Below, one piece after another: positions 6,250 through 8,181 of a DNA stretch of 8,181 nt. The DNA is from an uncultured Actinomycetospora sp. (GTDB taxonomy: Bacteria > Actinomycetota > Actinomycetes > Mycobacteriales > Pseudonocardiaceae), in the NCBI GenBank assembly GCA_902805495.1, contig CADCTH010000482.1:1-8181 (forward strand), given 5' to 3'. Both the position numbers and the translations under genes were made by a program. The number at the start of each line of letters is the position of its first letter. Within the stretch, counting starts at the first letter, position 1. The notes beneath the pieces are model-generated. The model worked only from the letters and a program-made list of their open reading frames with translations. It searched no databases and had not been told where the DNA came from.

Positions 6250-7095
6250 TCAGCGCTCCTCGGGCGGGAAGTCGGCGCCGACCGCGACCTCGCGCCACGC
6301 CGCGGCCTCGTCGATGCGCTGCTGCCAGAGCTTCGGGGCCAGGTCGGCGGCCATCTCGCCGAGCAGCAGGCGCCGGGGCGGGTCGTCGCTCTCGACGACG
6401 CGGATCATGGCCTCGCCCGCGCGTCGGGGGTCGCCGGGCTGGCGGAACGCGCCCGACCCGTCCATCGCCTCGCGGCGGGGTCCGAGGACCTCGTCGTAGG
6501 AGTGCATCGGGGTGGCGCGCTCCATGCTCGTGCCGTTCCAGTCGGTGCGGAACGGGCCGGGCTCGACGATCGTCGTCCGGATCCCGAAGGGCTCGACCTC
6601 CTGGGCCAGCGACTCGCTCAGGCCCTCGAGGCCCCACTTCGTCGCGTGGTAGAGCCCGGTGTTGGGGAAGGCGCCGACGCCGCCGACGCTCGAGATGGGC
6701 AGCAGGTGCCCGCGGCGCTGGCCGCGCATCGTCGGCAGGACGGCCTGCAGCGTCCACAGCGCGCCGAAGAGGTTCACCTCCACCTGCCGGCGCGCCTGCT
6801 CCTCGGTGACCTCCTCGACCCCGCCCGCGAGGCCGTAGCCCGCGTTGGCGACGAGGACGTCGATGTGCCCGGTCTCCCCGGCCACCTGGTTGACCACCGC
6901 GAACACCGCGCCGCGGTCGGTGACGTCCAGGTCGCGCGTGAGGAGGCGGTCGCCGTGCCCGGCCGCGAGGTCATCGAGGGCGCCCGCGTCGCGGGCGGTC
7001 GCCACGACGCGGTCGCCGTGCGCGAGGACGGCCTCCACGAGGGCGCGGCCGAGGCCTCGGGAGGCGCCGGTGACCAGCCAGGTGCGTTCGCTCAT
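6250..7095 (-). CDS. Classical short-chain dehydrogenase/reductase (SDR)
   Basis: This 281-residue NAD(P)-dependent oxidoreductase has a Rossmann fold. The cofactor motif TGASRGLG is at 9-16, and R35 at the end of strand beta-2 (VVATARD) suggests a preference for NADP(H). A DLDVTD acidic motif sits near 55-60 and NAG at 84-86. The catalytic set is N108, S136 (ISSVGG), Y149 and K153 (YHATK), with PGPFRTDW following as the usual PG motif. Length fits the classical SDR group with a slightly extended C-terminus (about 230-280 residues). The substrate cannot be inferred. The family contains many oxidoreductases of unknown role that look like this. The gene starts at ATG 7095, 19 bp after the transglycosylase stop on the same strand, with only a G-run (GGGGG) as a possible ribosome-binding site. 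It may be co-transcribed with that gene. It ends 3 bp from the acyl-CoA synthetase stop. Confidence 0.92.
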   Translation of the reverse strand: MSERTWLVTGASRGLGRALVEAVLAHGDRVVATARDAGALDDLAAGHGDRLLTRDLDVTDRGAVFAVVNQVAGETGHIDVLVANAGYGLAGGVEEVTEEQARRQVEVNLFGALWTLQAVLPTMRGQRRGHLLPISSVGGVGAFPNTGLYHATKWGLEGLSESLAQEVEPFGIRTTIVEPGPFRTDWNGTSMERATPMHSYDEVLGPRREAMDGSGAFRQPGDPRRAGEAMIRVVESDDPPRRLLLGEMAADLAPKLWQQRIDEAAAWREVAVGADFPPEER

Positions 7096-7114
7096 GCCCC
7101 CGCTGTACCCGCTG

Positions 7115-7999
7115 TCAGTCGGCGAGGCCCAGGCCGTCGTCGGGGATCGCCGCGCCGCCGTAGCCGATGTAGTCGCCCGAGGAGTTGCGCAGACCGCCGG
7201 CCGCGACGTCGTCGATGCTGTGGTTCGCGATCATCGTGCGGACGCCGGCGGTGATGTTGGCGACCGGGTCGAAGATGCCGCGGTCGGCCAGCTCGGGGAG
7301 CACCGCGTTGCGGAACGTCGTGTCGATGAGCTGCATGAGCCCCTTCGACGGGGTGCCGTTCGCGGCGTTGGAGTCCCAGTCGTTGACGGCGTCGACGTTG
7401 CCGGTGGACTCGCGCATGATGATCTTCTTGACGCCGGGGGCCAGGCGCTGGGGGAGCCCCATGAGTCCGAGCGCCTTGGCGATCTGCTCGTCGAGCGTGC
7501 GCTCGTTGCCGGCCTCGTAGGGCCGCCCGAACTCCAGCGGCCCGTTCTCGCGCTCGACCTCCATCGCCTTGAGCAGCGCGGAGACGTCGGTGTCGTCCCC
7601 GGCGCTCGGCCCGTCGTCGGAGGACGACGAGGAGGAGGCGGTGCGGGCGGCCGTGGCGGGCAGCGTCACGGGGCTGACCGAGGCCACGGCGGTGGCGGCG
7701 GTACCGGAGGCACCGGAGACCCGGCGGTCGGAGGCGAGCGTCAGCGCCGCGGTGGCGGGCTCCGGGGCGGCGACCCGGGGCGCCTCGGCGTCGGCGACGT
7801 GGGTGCCGAGCGTCTGGATCGCGGGGATCACGGCACCCGCGGCGACGGCGGCGACGAGGACCGAGCCGGAGCCGGTCCGGACGCGGGAGGTTGCGCGGCG
7901 GCCGCCACGGGTAGCGGTGAAGTCAACCGGAGAGGTCCGTGGACCGTGGCCGTCCCGCCCGTGTCGTCCCACAGTCACCTCGCTCCTCGTCGTGACCAT
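7115..7999 (-). CDS. Secreted/membrane-anchored lytic transglycosylase, SLT domain
   Basis: This 294-residue cell-wall enzyme is predicted to cleave peptidoglycan glycan strands. Residues 1-45 are basic and polar; 46-61 (SVLVAAVAAGAVIPAI) form one hydrophobic segment, a signal peptide or anchor. Residues ~70-140 are an Ala/Ser/Thr/Pro linker with a run of six Ser. The SLT domain occupies about 165-265: the predicted catalytic Glu is E197 in IIMRESTGN, followed by VNDWDSNAANGTPSKGLMQ (GLMQ at 220-223), and the DPVANITAGVRTMIANH helix. It is short for an Slt but normal for actinobacterial single-domain SLT proteins. The C-terminus ends in a Gly/Asp-rich tail with no binding module. I chose ATG 7999; ATG 8023 adds 8 residues, and the frame is open to 8161. 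TATGTT (8019-8024) could be a -10 box favouring 7999. No Shine-Dalgarno sequence precedes either start. The SDR follows 19 bp downstream. Confidence 0.85.
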   Translation of the reverse strand: MVTTRSEVTVGRHGRDGHGPRTSPVDFTATRGGRRATSRVRTGSGSVLVAAVAAGAVIPAIQTLGTHVADAEAPRVAAPEPATAALTLASDRRVSGASGTAATAVASVSPVTLPATAARTASSSSSSDDGPSAGDDTDVSALLKAMEVERENGPLEFGRPYEAGNERTLDEQIAKALGLMGLPQRLAPGVKKIIMRESTGNVDAVNDWDSNAANGTPSKGLMQLIDTTFRNAVLPELADRGIFDPVANITAGVRTMIANHSIDDVAAGGLRNSSGDYIGYGGAAIPDDGLGLAD

Positions 8000-8042
8000 T
8001 TCGTGATCGGACCGTCGCAACATAGCGAGGCGACGGCGGGGT

Positions 8043-8062
8043 CCTGGGCGGCCCTGGGCGGC
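8043..8062. repeat. Perfect tandem 10-bp repeat upstream of the transglycosylase
   Basis: CCTGGGCGGC occurs twice in direct succession (8043-8052 and 8053-8062), with a degenerate third copy (CCCTGGCGGT) following. It lies 20-45 bp upstream of the possible transglycosylase starts, where a -35 element would be expected. Confidence 0.6.
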
Positions 8063-8143
8063 CCCTGGCGGTCCGGGAGGCCCGCTGACGGCCATGTCGC
8101 CGTGTCGGGGCGGCGAGAGGTCCGGCGGGCGGCGGCGGTGCGC

Positions 8144-8163
8144 GGATGCGCACCCGCGCATCC
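8144..8163. repeat. Perfect inverted repeat, 8-bp stem with 4-nt loop
   Basis: GGATGCGC and GCGCATCC flank a 4-nt loop (ACCC on the + strand). In RNA from either strand this is a stable hairpin. There is no T-tract on either side, so an intrinsic terminator of the usual kind is not clearly supported. It could belong to the leader of the transglycosylase, be an operator, or be the end signal of a gene beyond the right edge. Confidence 0.5.
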
Positions 8164-8181
8164 CCGCGAGCGGCCCGCCGG

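Noticed and set aside
2796..7095. An epoxyalkane/coenzyme M pathway (MetE-like transferase plus SDR plus acyl-CoA synthetase)
   Set aside because: The MetE-like fold and an SDR do occur in that pathway, but here they are in separate units. No 2-ketopropyl-CoM carboxylase, coenzyme M biosynthesis or monooxygenase genes are visible, and the SDR shows no special mark.
8024..8161. Longer transglycosylase starting at 8161
   Set aside because: The added N-terminus is Pro/Arg/Gly-rich, spans the tandem repeat and the hairpin, and would place the only hydrophobic segment about 100 residues from the start, unlike a secreted enzyme.
1..8181. Mobile element, prophage, CRISPR array, tRNA or rRNA
   Set aside because: No transposase or integrase, no terminal inverted repeats with target duplications, no spaced repeat array and no tRNA-like cloverleaf or rRNA sequence was seen. 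The SLT protein has a signal/anchor segment and no phage neighbours.

Overview
The window is very GC-rich, compact bacterial DNA, clearly above 70% G+C by eye. It has strong third-position GC bias, several GTG starts, and at least one gene that looks leaderless, with a TANNNT -10 box ending about 8 nt before the ATG. This and the protein families point to a high-GC actinomycete. A Pseudonocardiaceae-like host is a guess from the style of the proteins, not something the sequence proves.

Layout. Bases 1-2325 (+) form a tightly coupled run: the ATP-binding tail of a NarL/DesK-type sensor histidine kinase (cut by the window edge), its LuxR/NarL-type response regulator (1-base overlap), and a TRZ/ATZ-type metal-dependent amidohydrolase/deaminase. 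Bases 2315-3968 (-) hold a two-gene unit: a stand-alone protein equivalent to the catalytic C-terminal half of MetE, followed 10 bp later by a GNAT acetyltransferase whose end overlaps the end of the amidohydrolase. Bases 3969-4356 are a 388-bp divergent intergenic region. It contains a good sigma-70-type promoter for the MetE-like unit (TTGACG, 17 bp, TACGGT), a leader of about 140 nt with a perfect tandem 10-bp repeat, what looks like a decayed fragment of a DHA2-type MFS transporter, and a leaderless-type -10 box for the next gene. Bases 4357-6246 (+) encode a full-length PrpE/ACSS3-type short-chain acyl-CoA synthetase. Bases 6250-7999 (-) hold a secreted or membrane-anchored SLT-domain lytic transglycosylase followed by a classical SDR oxidoreductase. 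The last 180 bp contain a tandem 10-bp repeat and a perfect 8-bp-stem inverted repeat.

How the genes fit together. The kinase and regulator form one signalling pair. The amidohydrolase is physically coupled to it, but a functional link is only inferred. The synthetase activates propionate or another short acid to its CoA thioester and carries the acylatable lysine known to control this family. The MetE-like protein keeps a His/Cys/Glu/Cys zinc set and should be a thiol-alkylating methyltransferase of uncertain substrate. The transglycosylase acts on peptidoglycan; the SDR downstream has no evident link to it.

Most of this is ordinary chromosomal housekeeping and accessory metabolism. I see no defence system, phage, IS element, CRISPR array, tRNA or rRNA. 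The most interesting items are the transporter remnant in the divergent promoter region, the MetE-like core protein with its own promoter and leader, and the deaminase appended to a two-component pair.
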